NCBI RefSeq assembly: GCF_013282575.1
Contig: NZ_JAAAYE010000004.1
Span: forward strand, 1-64,000
Length of the DNA stretch: 64,000 nt
Reading direction: 5' to 3'
From: Paraburkholderia sp. NMBU_R16
GTDB lineage: Bacteria; Pseudomonadota; Gammaproteobacteria; Burkholderiales; Burkholderiaceae
The stretch's first letter is position 1, and the number at the start of each line of letters is the position of its first letter. A program made the translations under genes and the position numbers. The notes beneath the pieces were generated by a model that saw nothing but the letters and a program-made list of their open reading frames with translations, was not told the origin of the DNA and ran no database searches. This document shows positions 1 to 7,725 of the stretch, one piece after another.

Positions 1-55
1 CCAGTAGAGCGACACCAAAGAACGTCGGCGTGCCGCCGAAACAGGAGGATCCGCA

Positions 56-367
56 ATGACGAGCAATTCGCAGCCCACGGGCGTAACGCGTGACGACGCA
101 TCCGACAGTTCGATGGCGACGCCTAGCGCGCTCACTGGAGCGCAACGGCAACGTGCGTACCGTTTGCGGCGCAAACGGGCCGTGATTGACGCCATTGGTG
201 AGGAAGCCTTGGCGTCACGCGTTACGTTACTGGCCCTTCTCAGTGACGGACTGGCTGCACTGGAAGCCAGCCACACTTCGACGACGCTCATCGAGATCAA
301 GGGCGAGAGCGTAAAGCGCGTGCTCAAAGCCATCGTCGCGCGTTATGGCATCGACCTCACCGACTGA
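56..367 (+). CDS. small hypothetical protein
   Basis: A 103-residue protein I do not recognise. The start is well supported: AGGAGG at 43-48 sits 7 bases before the ATG. The first 25 residues are polar and probably disordered (Thr/Ser/Asp). Residues 28-42 are strongly basic (AQRQRAYRLRRKRAV), and the rest looks like alternating helix and strand with no membrane segment or signal peptide. The basic patch could bind nucleic acid, but no family motif confirms that. It lies at the left edge of the window beside an inverted repeat and truncated genes. It resembles the small unknown genes common at island borders, which is inference only. Confidence 0.6.
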   Translation: MTSNSQPTGVTRDDASDSSMATPSALTGAQRQRAYRLRRKRAVIDAIGEEALASRVTLLALLSDGLAALEASHTSTTLIEIKGESVKRVLKAIVARYGIDLTD

Positions 368-385
368 CGCGTTGTTCTCATCGTG

Positions 386-422
386 ATTGACGCGCGGCAT
401 GCAACATGCGCCGCGCGTCAAT
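386..422. repeat. 13-bp inverted repeat (hairpin)
   Basis: ATTGACGCGCGGC at 386-398 and its exact reverse complement at 410-422 enclose an 11-base loop. It starts 19 bases after the stop of the 103-residue gene. No T run follows on either strand, so a simple intrinsic terminator is not obvious. A protein-binding or element-end role is possible. Confidence 0.6.
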
Positions 423-451
423 CAACAAACGCTTGTCAGCGTCAATCAACA
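415..451. repeat. two direct 13-mers, 24-bp period
   Basis: GCGTCAATCAACA occurs at 415-427 and again at 439-451. The first copy overlaps the right arm of the adjacent inverted repeat. The 24-bp spacing places both copies on nearly the same helical face. Iteron-like or regulator-binding function is only a possibility. Confidence 0.5.
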
Positions 452-552
452 TCGGCATCATCAACCTCGCCGCGACATTCTCATCTTGTTTGTCGCGCGT
501 CTCTCATCCAGATTGTCGCGCCACACTCGGGCCGCTTGCCAGGCTCGGTGTC

Positions 553-1290
553 GATCGAGCATCGTATTACCTGATCGAGCCGTTGCGCGAAACGCTTTCT
601 TCGCTGGTCGACTTCGATCTGCTGAACGCCGGACATCCGCGATTGACCGTGGGTGCAGTTCACGCCTGCACGGGTGCGATGCGCTACTTCGATTCGCGCG
701 ATCAACGGCTGAACGCCGCGCACATCATGAGCTCGGGCGCGCTGCCGCCCGCGTTCCCAGCAGTGCGGATCGACGGAGAACCGTATTGGGACGGCGGCGT
801 CTATTCCAACACCCCGGTCGAGGTGGTGCTGGATGACAAGCCCCGCAAGAGTTCGGTCATCTTCTCGGTGCAGGTATGGAACCCGATCGGTCCTGAGCCG
901 GAAAGCATATGGCAGATATCGGAACGGCAAAAGGACATCCAGTACGCGAGTCGCACCGATAGTCACATCGCGCGTCAGCAGCAGATACACCGTCTGCGCC
1001 ATGTGATCCGCGAACTGGTCAAGCGTCTGCCGGAAGCCGAGCGCGGCTCGTCCGAAGTCCAGGAGCTTGCCGCCTGGGGGTGCCATACCACCATGCGAAT
1101 GATCAAACTTGCTGCGCCTCGCCTGGATGGGGACGACCAGTTAAAGGACATCGATTTCACCCCAGCCGGCATCGCTTCCCGACAGCGCGCGGGCTATGAA
1201 GCAGCAATGCGGGCCATTGCCGCGCGCCCATGGGATGCACCGATGGATCCAGTCGAAGGATTGACGGTCTACAGCGCCGATGAAAACTGA
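553..1290 (+). pseudogene. patatin-like phospholipase, 5'-truncated
   Basis: The reading frame carries the C-terminal part of a patatin-family phospholipase of the DUF3734 type. It shows EPLRETLSSLVDFDLLN, then SGALPPAFPAV, then DGGVYSNTPVE, where the Asp of DGG is the second residue of the patatin catalytic dyad. It continues through a helical C-terminal region to a TGA. The N-terminal half, with the oxyanion-hole glycines and the GxSxG nucleophile, is absent. Upstream of about 553 the frame encodes sequence unlike the family and overlaps repeats. Without the nucleophile the product cannot be an active lipase. The last 16 bases before the stop recur at 5335-5350. Confidence 0.75.
1273..1288. 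repeat. left copy of 16-bp direct repeat
   Basis: AGCGCCGATGAAAACT forms the last codons of the patatin remnant (Ser-Ala-Asp-Glu-Asn, then TGA). The identical 16 bases recur at 5335-5350. GGTCT precedes both copies, directly in one and after two extra bases in the other. Confidence 0.75.
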
Positions 1291-1448
1291 CGAGCCCGAC
1301 TACACGGCATTGCTTCGCGCGCTTCGGCGCGATCCTTCACGTCGAATCCGTGGTGCTCGCGGGCGTGTCGAAGGTGGCTGCGGTGTTGGTTTCTAGTCCT
1401 TTGCCCGGTACGACGTGAGTTGACGAACGTATGCCGGCGGCGTGTCGT

Positions 1449-1799
1449 TCAGCTTTTGCGAACGAGCAATTTCGTCAAACCGCGGTAAACGGGATTGCCG
1501 TTCCAGTTGGGCCGCTCGTCAACCAGTGCGATCCGCGGCCATCGTGCCAGTATGGCGCGAAATGCAATTTCCGCTTCCATCATTGTCAACGCCGCGCCGA
1601 TGCAGACATGCGGCCCGTGCCCAAAAGACAGATTGGCGCCCTCGCGACGCTCCACATCCAGCCGATCGGGTTCCAGATAGCGGGCTGAGTCGCGGTTGGC
1701 CGCGCCGATCAGCGCGATGACGAGTTGGCCCCGCTCGAGCTTGCAGCCATGGATCGCGTGGTTTTCAGCGACGCGACGCCCTAGCGTAGCCGGGGAGCG
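1449..1799 (-). pseudogene. cytochrome P450 C-terminal fragment
   Basis: About 116 residues of the C-terminal part of a bacterial P450. The haem-binding loop is intact (FGHGPHVCIGAAL, Cys as thiolate ligand). It is preceded by GAANRDSARYLEPDRLDVER, the conserved meander region. The helix-K ExxR motif, the I-helix and the whole N-terminal half are missing. The frame breaks near 1799, exactly where the plus-strand flavodoxin begins. It cannot fold as a P450. The fragment is antisense to the flavodoxin's 5' edge, so a rearrangement joined the two genes. Confidence 0.75.
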
Positions 1800-1803
1800 C
1801 AAA

Positions 1804-2319
1804 GTGAAAATTCTGATCATTTACTTTACGCGAAGCGGCAATACCGAACAGCTGGCCGGAGTTCTTGCGGCGGCACTTGGCGCAGACTGCGAACGGCTCT
1901 GCGAACGGGACGACGGGGCGCGACGCGCCGGTCCGCTCGGATATTTGCGGTCCTTGCGGGACGCGCTGAAGCGTCGGCCGGCAACCTTGTTGCCGACAAA
2001 GCACGACGTGGCATCGTATGACTTGGTCGCTATCGGCACGCCCGTGTGGGCCGGCCGCCCGTCGACGCCGATCGGTACATGGTTGCGACAGAGCGGAGAC
2101 ACTCTGAAACATGTTGCATTCTTCTGCAGCATGGGCGGGCGGGGCAGCGAGACCACTTTTGACGAGATGCGAAAGCTATGCGTCAAGACCCCGGTCGCGA
2201 CCTGCGCAATTACTTCGCGCGACATCTCCCGCGATGATGATCGCGAGCTCATGAAGGCGTTCGCGCGGCGGATCCAAGGCGCGATCGATACCGTTGATAT
2301 GGCGAAGCCCGTCGCTTAG
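1804..2319 (+). CDS. flavodoxin-like protein
   Basis: A 171-residue cytoplasmic protein starting at GTG with GGGGAGC 7 bases upstream. The N-terminus (KILIIYFTRSGNTEQLA) is the flavodoxin strand-1 and FMN phosphate-binding loop (T/S-x-S/T-G-N-T). The middle contains YDLVAIGTPVWAGRPSTPI, the second FMN-contact loop with the usual Trp. The family binds FMN and shuttles electrons or reduces quinones and similar substrates. A P450 remnant lies immediately upstream on the other strand, so this may once have been part of a redox module. The frame can be read further upstream, but that stretch overlaps the P450 fragment and has no better start. Confidence 0.8.
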   Translation: MKILIIYFTRSGNTEQLAGVLAAALGADCERLCERDDGARRAGPLGYLRSLRDALKRRPATLLPTKHDVASYDLVAIGTPVWAGRPSTPIGTWLRQSGDTLKHVAFFCSMGGRGSETTFDEMRKLCVKTPVATCAITSRDISRDDDRELMKAFARRIQGAIDTVDMAKPVA

Positions 2320-2429
2320 CGACGAAACCGACAGGTATCGATGGCAGGTCGCCGCTCTGCCTTTTGGCTGCGCTGCCTGCTATGCGATGCGCTCAAGGTA
2401 AATGACGTTGCGTAAGACCATGACGTGAT

Positions 2430-5273
2430 ATGAACGACGACGCGGAGCCCCGCTCATCGACCGACATTCAGCGGCTGCTCGAGGCGGTCGATGCCTTTGC
2501 GGCAGAGATGAGCCCCCGCGGGCACAAGCTGCCTGCCGCCACGCTTGACAGCCACTTCGAACGTGATCTTGGCCTGGACAGCGTTGCGCGCGCGGAATTG
2601 CTGACCCGCATCGAGAAGACGCTCGCCGTACGCTTTCCGCTCGAATCGTTCGGACAGGCGGAGACGCCACGCGACTTGCTGCTTACCCTCGAAGGAGAAA
2701 CATCCGGGCAATCCCGGTCCCCCGTCGGTGCCCTCGAACTCGGCGTGCGGGGCGGTGCGCTGGACCCGCCGACCCGGGTAGGCACGTTGGTCGAGGCGTT
2801 GCAGTGGCACGTGGCCCGACGGCCCGACTGCTGTCACATCGTATTTCTCGACGAGGCAGGTCCATCAGGTACGATGACGTACGCGGTGCTGCACGAGTCG
2901 GCGCTGCGGGTATCGCGGGGGTTACGCCGGCTCGGCATCAATCCTGGCGATACGGTCGCGCTGATGCTGCCGACCGGCCGCGACTATTTCGCCTGCTTTG
3001 TCGGCATACTGCTAGTCGGTGCCATCGTCGTGCCGGTGTATCCGCCGGCGCAATCGGCACGGGTCGACGATCACCTGGCGAGGCACGCGGCAATTCTTTC
3101 TGACGCGCGCGCACGCGTCATGATTGTGCCGTCACAGACGCTTCTAGGCGGCCTTCTGGCGAAGGCGCGGATACCGACGCTACGCGAGATCGTCGCCGCG
3201 CCTCAACTCATGGGCGAGACGGATACCGAGCGGTATGTCCCGCGCGCGGACGACATCGCCCTGCTCCAGTACACGTCCGGCAGCACGGGCACGCCAAAAG
3301 GCGTCGTGCTCACGCACGCGAATCTGCTCGCCAATATTCGAGCGATGGGACAGACCGCGCTGATCGAGGAACATGACACAGTCGCCAGTTGGCTACCTCT
3401 GTACCACGATATGGGTTTGATCGGTGCATGGTTCGGCCCGCTCTATTTCGGGGTTCCACTCGTTCTCATGTCCCCGCTGATGTTCCTCGCACGTCCAGTG
3501 CGCTGGCTGCGGATGATCAGCGACTACCATGCCACCGTCACGGCAGCGCCCAACTTTGCCTATGAGCGTTGCGCGCGCAGGATCGAGGATGCCGATCTCG
3601 AAGGCGTGGATCTGTCCACATTGCGCCTTGCCTTCTGTGGCTCGGAGCCTGTCAGTGCGTCTACCATGCGTGCGTTCGCTGCACGCTTTGCCAGCCGGGG
3701 CCTCAGGCCGTCCGCCCTGACACCGGTCTACGGACTCGCGGAAAACACGCTTGGACTGGCGTTTTCGGAGCCGGGTCGAGGGATGCGGACGGACTGTATC
3801 AGCCGGACCGGACTGGCTCAGACGCAACATGCGGTGCAGGCGGAGACTCGTGACGACGCGCTCGAACTCGTTTCCTGTGGGCGCGCGCTGCCCGGTAACC
3901 AGATCCGTATCGTCGATCCTGCCGGCGATGAGGTCACCGAAAGGGTGGTCGGCAGGATTGAATTCCGCAGTCCGTCCGCGACGCGTGGGTACTTCCGCAA
4001 CCCTGAGCTGACTGCCAGGCTGATTCGAGACGGTTGGCTCGACACGGGCGATCTGGGGTACATGGCCGGCGAAGAACTGTTTATCACCGGTCGGGTGAAG
4101 GACCTGCTGATTCGTGCCGGGCGTCACTATTTCCCATACGAACTCGAGGAGGCCGTCGGCCACCTGCCTGGCATTCGAGCCGGTTGCGTCGCGGTATGCG
4201 GAGCGCCCGACATTGAGACAGGTACCGACAGGCTGGTCGTCATCGCAGAGACGCGCGAGAGCGCACCGGCCACACTCGCCGCGATACGCACGGGCATCAA
4301 CGAAGCCGCTGTGGCGCTACTGGGTGCCCCGCCGGGAGAGGTGGCGCTCGTTGCACCGCACAGCATTCTGAAGACGTCCAGCGGAAAGATCCGCCACGCG
4401 GCCACACTGGAGCTGTATCTGCGCAGCCGCGGAAATCTTTTGCCGCGCCCGGCGTGGCGTCAGCGGCTCGACATCGCACTGAACGCCGTATTGCCGATTG
4501 GCCGAAGGCTTGCAACGGCCGGCAGGCGCTTCGGTTACGGTGCCTGGTGCTGGTCCGTCGTCAGCTTGATAGCCGTACCTGCGTGGTTGATGATCGCATG
4601 GCATCCAGACATGAAACGAAATTGGAAGATTGCGTCGCGCTCGGCACGGCTGGCTTTGCGCCTTGCGGGCATTCGCGTGACCCTGCGCGGTGTCGATCTC
4701 GCCAACCTGGGCGGGCCAGCCATCTTCGTTGCCAATCACGCGAGCTATCTGGACGGGCTCGTGTTGCTCGCCGCCCTTCCCATTCCGGTTGGCGTGGTCG
4801 CAAAGCGAGAGCTCGCCAATGCACCGTTGATCGGCCGCTTTCTTCGCGCCATTGGCGTGCGTTTCGTCGAACGCGTCGACTATCGGCGCATGACCGAAGA
4901 CGAGCGCCATCTGATGGAAAGCGCAATGGCAGGGACATCGCTACTCTTTTTTCCTGAAGCAACGTTTGTGAAAGCGGCGGGGCTGCGGCAATTTCGGCTA
5001 GGCGCGTTTGTCACTGCCTGCGCTTCGCACCACGCGATCATACCTGTCGCAATCGAGGGAACGCGCTTCGTGCTGCCCGACGGACGATGGTTGCCAACCC
5101 GAGCAAATGTGATAGTCACCGTGCTTGCGGCGTTGACGCCACGCGGCGAGGACATGACGGCCGCGGCAGGCTTGCGCGACGCCGCCCGCGACGCGATAGC
5201 CGCATATTGCGGGGAACGGGTCCTGAACGACATTTCGCCACTGGAGATTCCCACGAGGCGCGGTGTCGTTTGA
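2430..5273 (+). CDS. ACP - fatty acyl-AMP ligase - PlsC acyltransferase fusion
   Basis: A 947-residue three-domain lipid enzyme. Residues 1-90 are an acyl carrier protein, with phosphopantetheine Ser in DLGLDSVARAEL. About residues 110-665 are an adenylate-forming domain: YTSGSTGTPKG, WLPLYHDMGLIG, GLAENTLG, DTGDLGYM and a C-terminal SSGKIRH lysine motif. This layout matches fatty acyl-AMP ligases. After a hydrophobic linker, about 745-920 are a PlsC/LPLAT acyltransferase with NHASYLD (HX4D) and FFPEATF, where the usual FPEGT glycine is Ala. The likely activity is activation of a fatty acid, loading onto the built-in ACP, and transfer to a lyso-lipid or other alcohol at the inner membrane. 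The substrate is unknown. The gene stands alone and looks intact amid broken genes. Confidence 0.85.
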   Translation: MNDDAEPRSSTDIQRLLEAVDAFAAEMSPRGHKLPAATLDSHFERDLGLDSVARAELLTRIEKTLAVRFPLESFGQAETPRDLLLTLEGETSGQSRSPVGALELGVRGGALDPPTRVGTLVEALQWHVARRPDCCHIVFLDEAGPSGTMTYAVLHESALRVSRGLRRLGINPGDTVALMLPTGRDYFACFVGILLVGAIVVPVYPPAQSARVDDHLARHAAILSDARARVMIVPSQTLLGGLLAKARIPTLREIVAAPQLMGETDTERYVPRADDIALLQYTSGSTGTPKGVVLTHANLLANIRAMGQTALIEEHDTVASWLPLYHDMGLIGAWFGPLYFGVPLVLMSPLMFLARPVRWLRMISDYHATVTAAPNFAYERCARRIEDADLEGVDLSTLRLAFCGSEPVSASTMRAFAARFASRGLRPSALTPVYGLAENTLGLAFSEPGRGMRTDCISRTGLAQTQHAVQAETRDDALELVSCGRALPGNQIRIVDPAGDEVTERVVGRIEFRSPSATRGYFRNPELTARLIRDGWLDTGDLGYMAGEELFITGRVKDLLIRAGRHYFPYELEEAVGHLPGIRAGCVAVCGAPDIETGTDRLVVIAETRESAPATLAAIRTGINEAAVALLGAPPGEVALVAPHSILKTSSGKIRHAATLELYLRSRGNLLPRPAWRQRLDIALNAVLPIGRRLATAGRRFGYGAWCWSVVSLIAVPAWLMIAWHPDMKRNWKIASRSARLALRLAGIRVTLRGVDLANLGGPAIFVANHASYLDGLVLLAALPIPVGVVAKRELANAPLIGRFLRAIGVRFVERVDYRRMTEDERHLMESAMAGTSLLFFPEATFVKAAGLRQFRLGAFVTACASHHAIIPVAIEGTRFVLPDGRWLPTRANVIVTVLAALTPRGEDMTAAAGLRDAARDAIAAYCGERVLNDISPLEIPTRRGVV

Positions 5274-5331
5274 CTGCCTGGACGACGACGATCGCATCGT
5301 CGACCAGGATGCCGATCAAAAAAATCAATGG
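5266..5331 (-). pseudogene. RND efflux pump scrap (TM4 motif)
   Basis: On the minus strand this reads LIFLIGILVDDAIVVVQAVKR. That is the TM4 signature of HAE/HME-type RND pumps, where the paired Asp residues relay protons (AcrB Asp407/Asp408). About 20 residues are recognisable; flanking frames do not extend the family. It overlaps the last codons of the upstream fusion gene. It is a relic, not a functional gene. Confidence 0.55.
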
Positions 5332-5334
5332 TCT

Positions 5335-5350
5335 AGCGCCGATGAAAACT
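5335..5350. repeat. right copy of 16-bp direct repeat
   Basis: Identical to 1273-1288 (AGCGCCGATGAAAACT). Read in the same frame it again gives Ser-Ala-Asp-Glu-Asn followed by a stop, here TAA instead of TGA. The stop codon of the minus-strand MBL gene (5349-5351) overlaps its edge. Confidence 0.75.
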
Positions 5351-6257
5351 AACCGGTGAAAGACGCGTTTGGCATCGGCCTGGACAAATACCGCCATTCG
5401 AAGCCATGCCGCCCCTCGTGCACCGTACCCGCCGATGTCTCCGGAAAATGCGCAGGAAAAACGATCGCCTCTGTTTTCATCGCATGATCGAGCAGCCATT
5501 GCCGTGAGGCTCTCGCCAACGGCTGATCCAGGCAGAATGTCGAATTCCACTGAGGACGATAGACTTGGAGCGGGCTATGCATGACGTCACCGGAGAAGAG
5601 CGCGGTGCGCCCTTGCGAGCGAATCTCGATCGCCATGTGCCCGATGCTGTGACCCGGTGTCGGAAGAAAGCGAATACCTTCTACGAGATCCTCTTCGACG
5701 TCCTCTACCATGCGGGCCTGCCGCGCTTCGATGATGGGCAACACACTGTCCTCGAACACCATGCGGCGCGGTTCGCCGGCTGGTGTCTGGAAGTATTCGT
5801 ACTCGCGCCGGCTGAACACATAGCTCGCGTGCGGAAACACTGGCGCCCACCGGTTGTTTTGCCAGTGCGTGTTCCATCCGACGTGATCGACATGCAAGTG
5901 CGTAAGGAGCACATAGTCCACTTGCTCGCGTCGGAAGCCTGCCGCTTCGAAACGCTCGAGCACCGGGTGGTCGAGTCTGTCGAAAAGCGCGCTGAATGGC
6001 CGAGCCTTCCCGTTACCGATCCCCGTATCGACGACGACAGTCGTACCATGCAGTTCGACGACCCACAAATGCGTTTTCAACGATATCCGTCGATTCGCAA
6101 GGTCGGCGCTCGCTGCCGAGAAGTGCGTCCCGACTACGCGTTCGCCTTCGGCGTCCCAGTCAGGGAACAGGACTTCGGGAGCCAGCGCGAAGACTGTTTC
6201 GTCGACGCGGGTGATGGTTGCCTCACCCACGCGAAAGGCAATGGAAGTATCGTTCAT
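5349..6257 (-). CDS. MBL-fold metallo-hydrolase
   Basis: A 302-residue metallo-beta-lactamase-fold hydrolase with a full metal site. THLHVDHVGWN (His120, His122, Asp124, His125) is the HxHxDH motif. Later ligands appear in PTPGHSIGHM and in LFSGDVMH, and a final His in VFPAHFPE. No signal peptide is visible, so it is probably cytoplasmic. This subfamily includes lactonases and ester hydrolases, among them AiiA-like N-acylhomoserine lactonases. Sequence alone does not fix the substrate. It is the last gene of a minus-strand run with an MFS transporter and an AstE/AspA-family deacylase (34-bp gap to the transporter), suggesting uptake and hydrolysis of one compound. Confidence 0.85.
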   Translation of the reverse strand: MNDTSIAFRVGEATITRVDETVFALAPEVLFPDWDAEGERVVGTHFSAASADLANRRISLKTHLWVVELHGTTVVVDTGIGNGKARPFSALFDRLDHPVLERFEAAGFRREQVDYVLLTHLHVDHVGWNTHWQNNRWAPVFPHASYVFSRREYEYFQTPAGEPRRMVFEDSVLPIIEARQARMVEDVEEDLVEGIRFLPTPGHSIGHMAIEIRSQGRTALFSGDVMHSPLQVYRPQWNSTFCLDQPLARASRQWLLDHAMKTEAIVFPAHFPETSAGTVHEGRHGFEWRYLSRPMPNASFTG

Positions 6258-6291
6258 GGCAACTCTCGCTTATCCTCGATTGCGAAGCCGT

Positions 6292-7662
6292 TCATTCTTC
6301 AACGAGTGTAGGGCAAGCCTCGACAGCGCGCACACGCCGCATGGCCACGGCATAAAGTGCTGCGCCGATCAGCGCCGACAAGCCGCCCGTCAAGGCCAGC
6401 GCTACGCCGAGGCTGTCGCCAGCGTGCCCAAGATGCTCGTTCAGCGCACCGACCGCCAGCGGCCCCACGCCGCCGCTGATCGCATTCGTCATGAATACCA
6501 GTAATGCCAGCGAGCGGCCGCGCATGCGGTTGGGCACGGCGATCTGCAACGGTACCGGCGCCAATCCCATCGCAATGCTCGCAGTAAACGCGCAGACACC
6601 ATAGAGCACGACCGCTACCGTGCTGTTACTCACGAGCGGCATGGCGATCGCCGCCGGCACGAGCGCGGCAACAGCGGCGGCGGAAAAGCCCAACACCTTG
6701 CGCAACGCGCTTTCGTCCGTGACGCGTGACGCCAGCGCGCCGGCGCACGCAACGCCGAGCGTGCCGCCGATCATGTATGCGGGCGCGGCCAGTTGACCAA
6801 CCGTCTTCGGTGCAAGATGGAAATGCCGCATCAGCAAGGTGGGAAACCACGCGGCGTGCGAATAGAACAATGTAATGAGCGCCACGTATGCCGCGAAATA
6901 AGGCAGGCAGAAGCGATTGCGCGCGAATAGTTCGATCAAGACATCGCGCAGGGAGGGCATGGCGTCTCTGGCCTCTTTCGCATACACGAGCCTCTCGAGC
7001 CGGGCCGGTTCGCGAACCGTGAATGCCACCAGCGCAGCCAATGCGAGCCCGGGCAATCCGACGACAACGAACACGGCTTGCCACGGTTGCACGCCATGCG
7101 CCGCGAGCCATGAGCCGCCTGAACCGTGTGCCGCCGATAGCAGCATGCCGCCGCCGAAGAGTGCGATGCCGCCTCCCACATACGGCCCGAGCATGAATAC
7201 GCTGCTAGCGCGCGCCACGCGGCGCGGCGCAAAGATGTCGCTGAAGATCGATAGCGCCGCTGGACTCAATCCCGCCTCTGCAATCGCAGTGCCGGCCCGG
7301 CCAGCCAGCAGTTCCGGGAAGTTCGAGGCGAAGCCGCACGCCATTGTCGAGATCGCCCAGATTGCAATGCAAGCGGCAATCAGCTTGACGCGATTCGCTC
7401 GATCGACCAGCCGTGCAACGAAAACGCCAGCCGTCGCATAGCACATCGTGAACGAAAGGCCTTGCAGCAGGCCAATTTCCGTATCGCTGAGCGCGAGCGA
7501 CTGTTTGATCGGCTGCACGAGAATGCTGACGACTTGGCGATCCAGATATGAGAACGCGAAGCAGACGAAAAACAGCGCCACGACGTAGGCGGGACGCACG
7601 TCGCTGAACGCAGGCCGGGCAGTGTCCGCTGCCGGCTGAGCCAAAGGAGGATGAGCGCTCAT
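6292..7662 (-). CDS. MFS transporter
   Basis: A 456-residue inner-membrane transporter of the major facilitator superfamily with about 12 hydrophobic helices. The loop 2-3 region (ARLVDRANRVKLIA) is a variant of the MFS motif A, and FSYLDRQVVSILVQPIK in TM1 resembles Spinster-like and organic-acid MFS carriers. The ATG at 7662 was chosen because GGAGA lies 6 bases upstream; an ATG five codons earlier lacks a ribosome site. It sits between the deacylase and the MBL hydrolase on the same strand and probably imports their substrate. Substrate unknown. Confidence 0.85.
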   Translation of the reverse strand: MSAHPPLAQPAADTARPAFSDVRPAYVVALFFVCFAFSYLDRQVVSILVQPIKQSLALSDTEIGLLQGLSFTMCYATAGVFVARLVDRANRVKLIAACIAIWAISTMACGFASNFPELLAGRAGTAIAEAGLSPAALSIFSDIFAPRRVARASSVFMLGPYVGGGIALFGGGMLLSAAHGSGGSWLAAHGVQPWQAVFVVVGLPGLALAALVAFTVREPARLERLVYAKEARDAMPSLRDVLIELFARNRFCLPYFAAYVALITLFYSHAAWFPTLLMRHFHLAPKTVGQLAAPAYMIGGTLGVACAGALASRVTDESALRKVLGFSAAAVAALVPAAIAMPLVSNSTVAVVLYGVCAFTASIAMGLAPVPLQIAVPNRMRGRSLALLVFMTNAISGGVGPLAVGALNEHLGHAGDSLGVALALTGGLSALIGAALYAVAMRRVRAVEACPTLVEE

Positions 7663-7725
7663 ACATTGTCTCCGCATGATGAGTCGGGGAATAGGGGCAC
7701 CGCCATTGTTATGCTTGTTCGGCGC

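Noticed and set aside
553-1290. Calling the patatin-like frame a functional phospholipase
   Set aside because: The GxSxG nucleophile half is missing and the upstream frame does not match the family.
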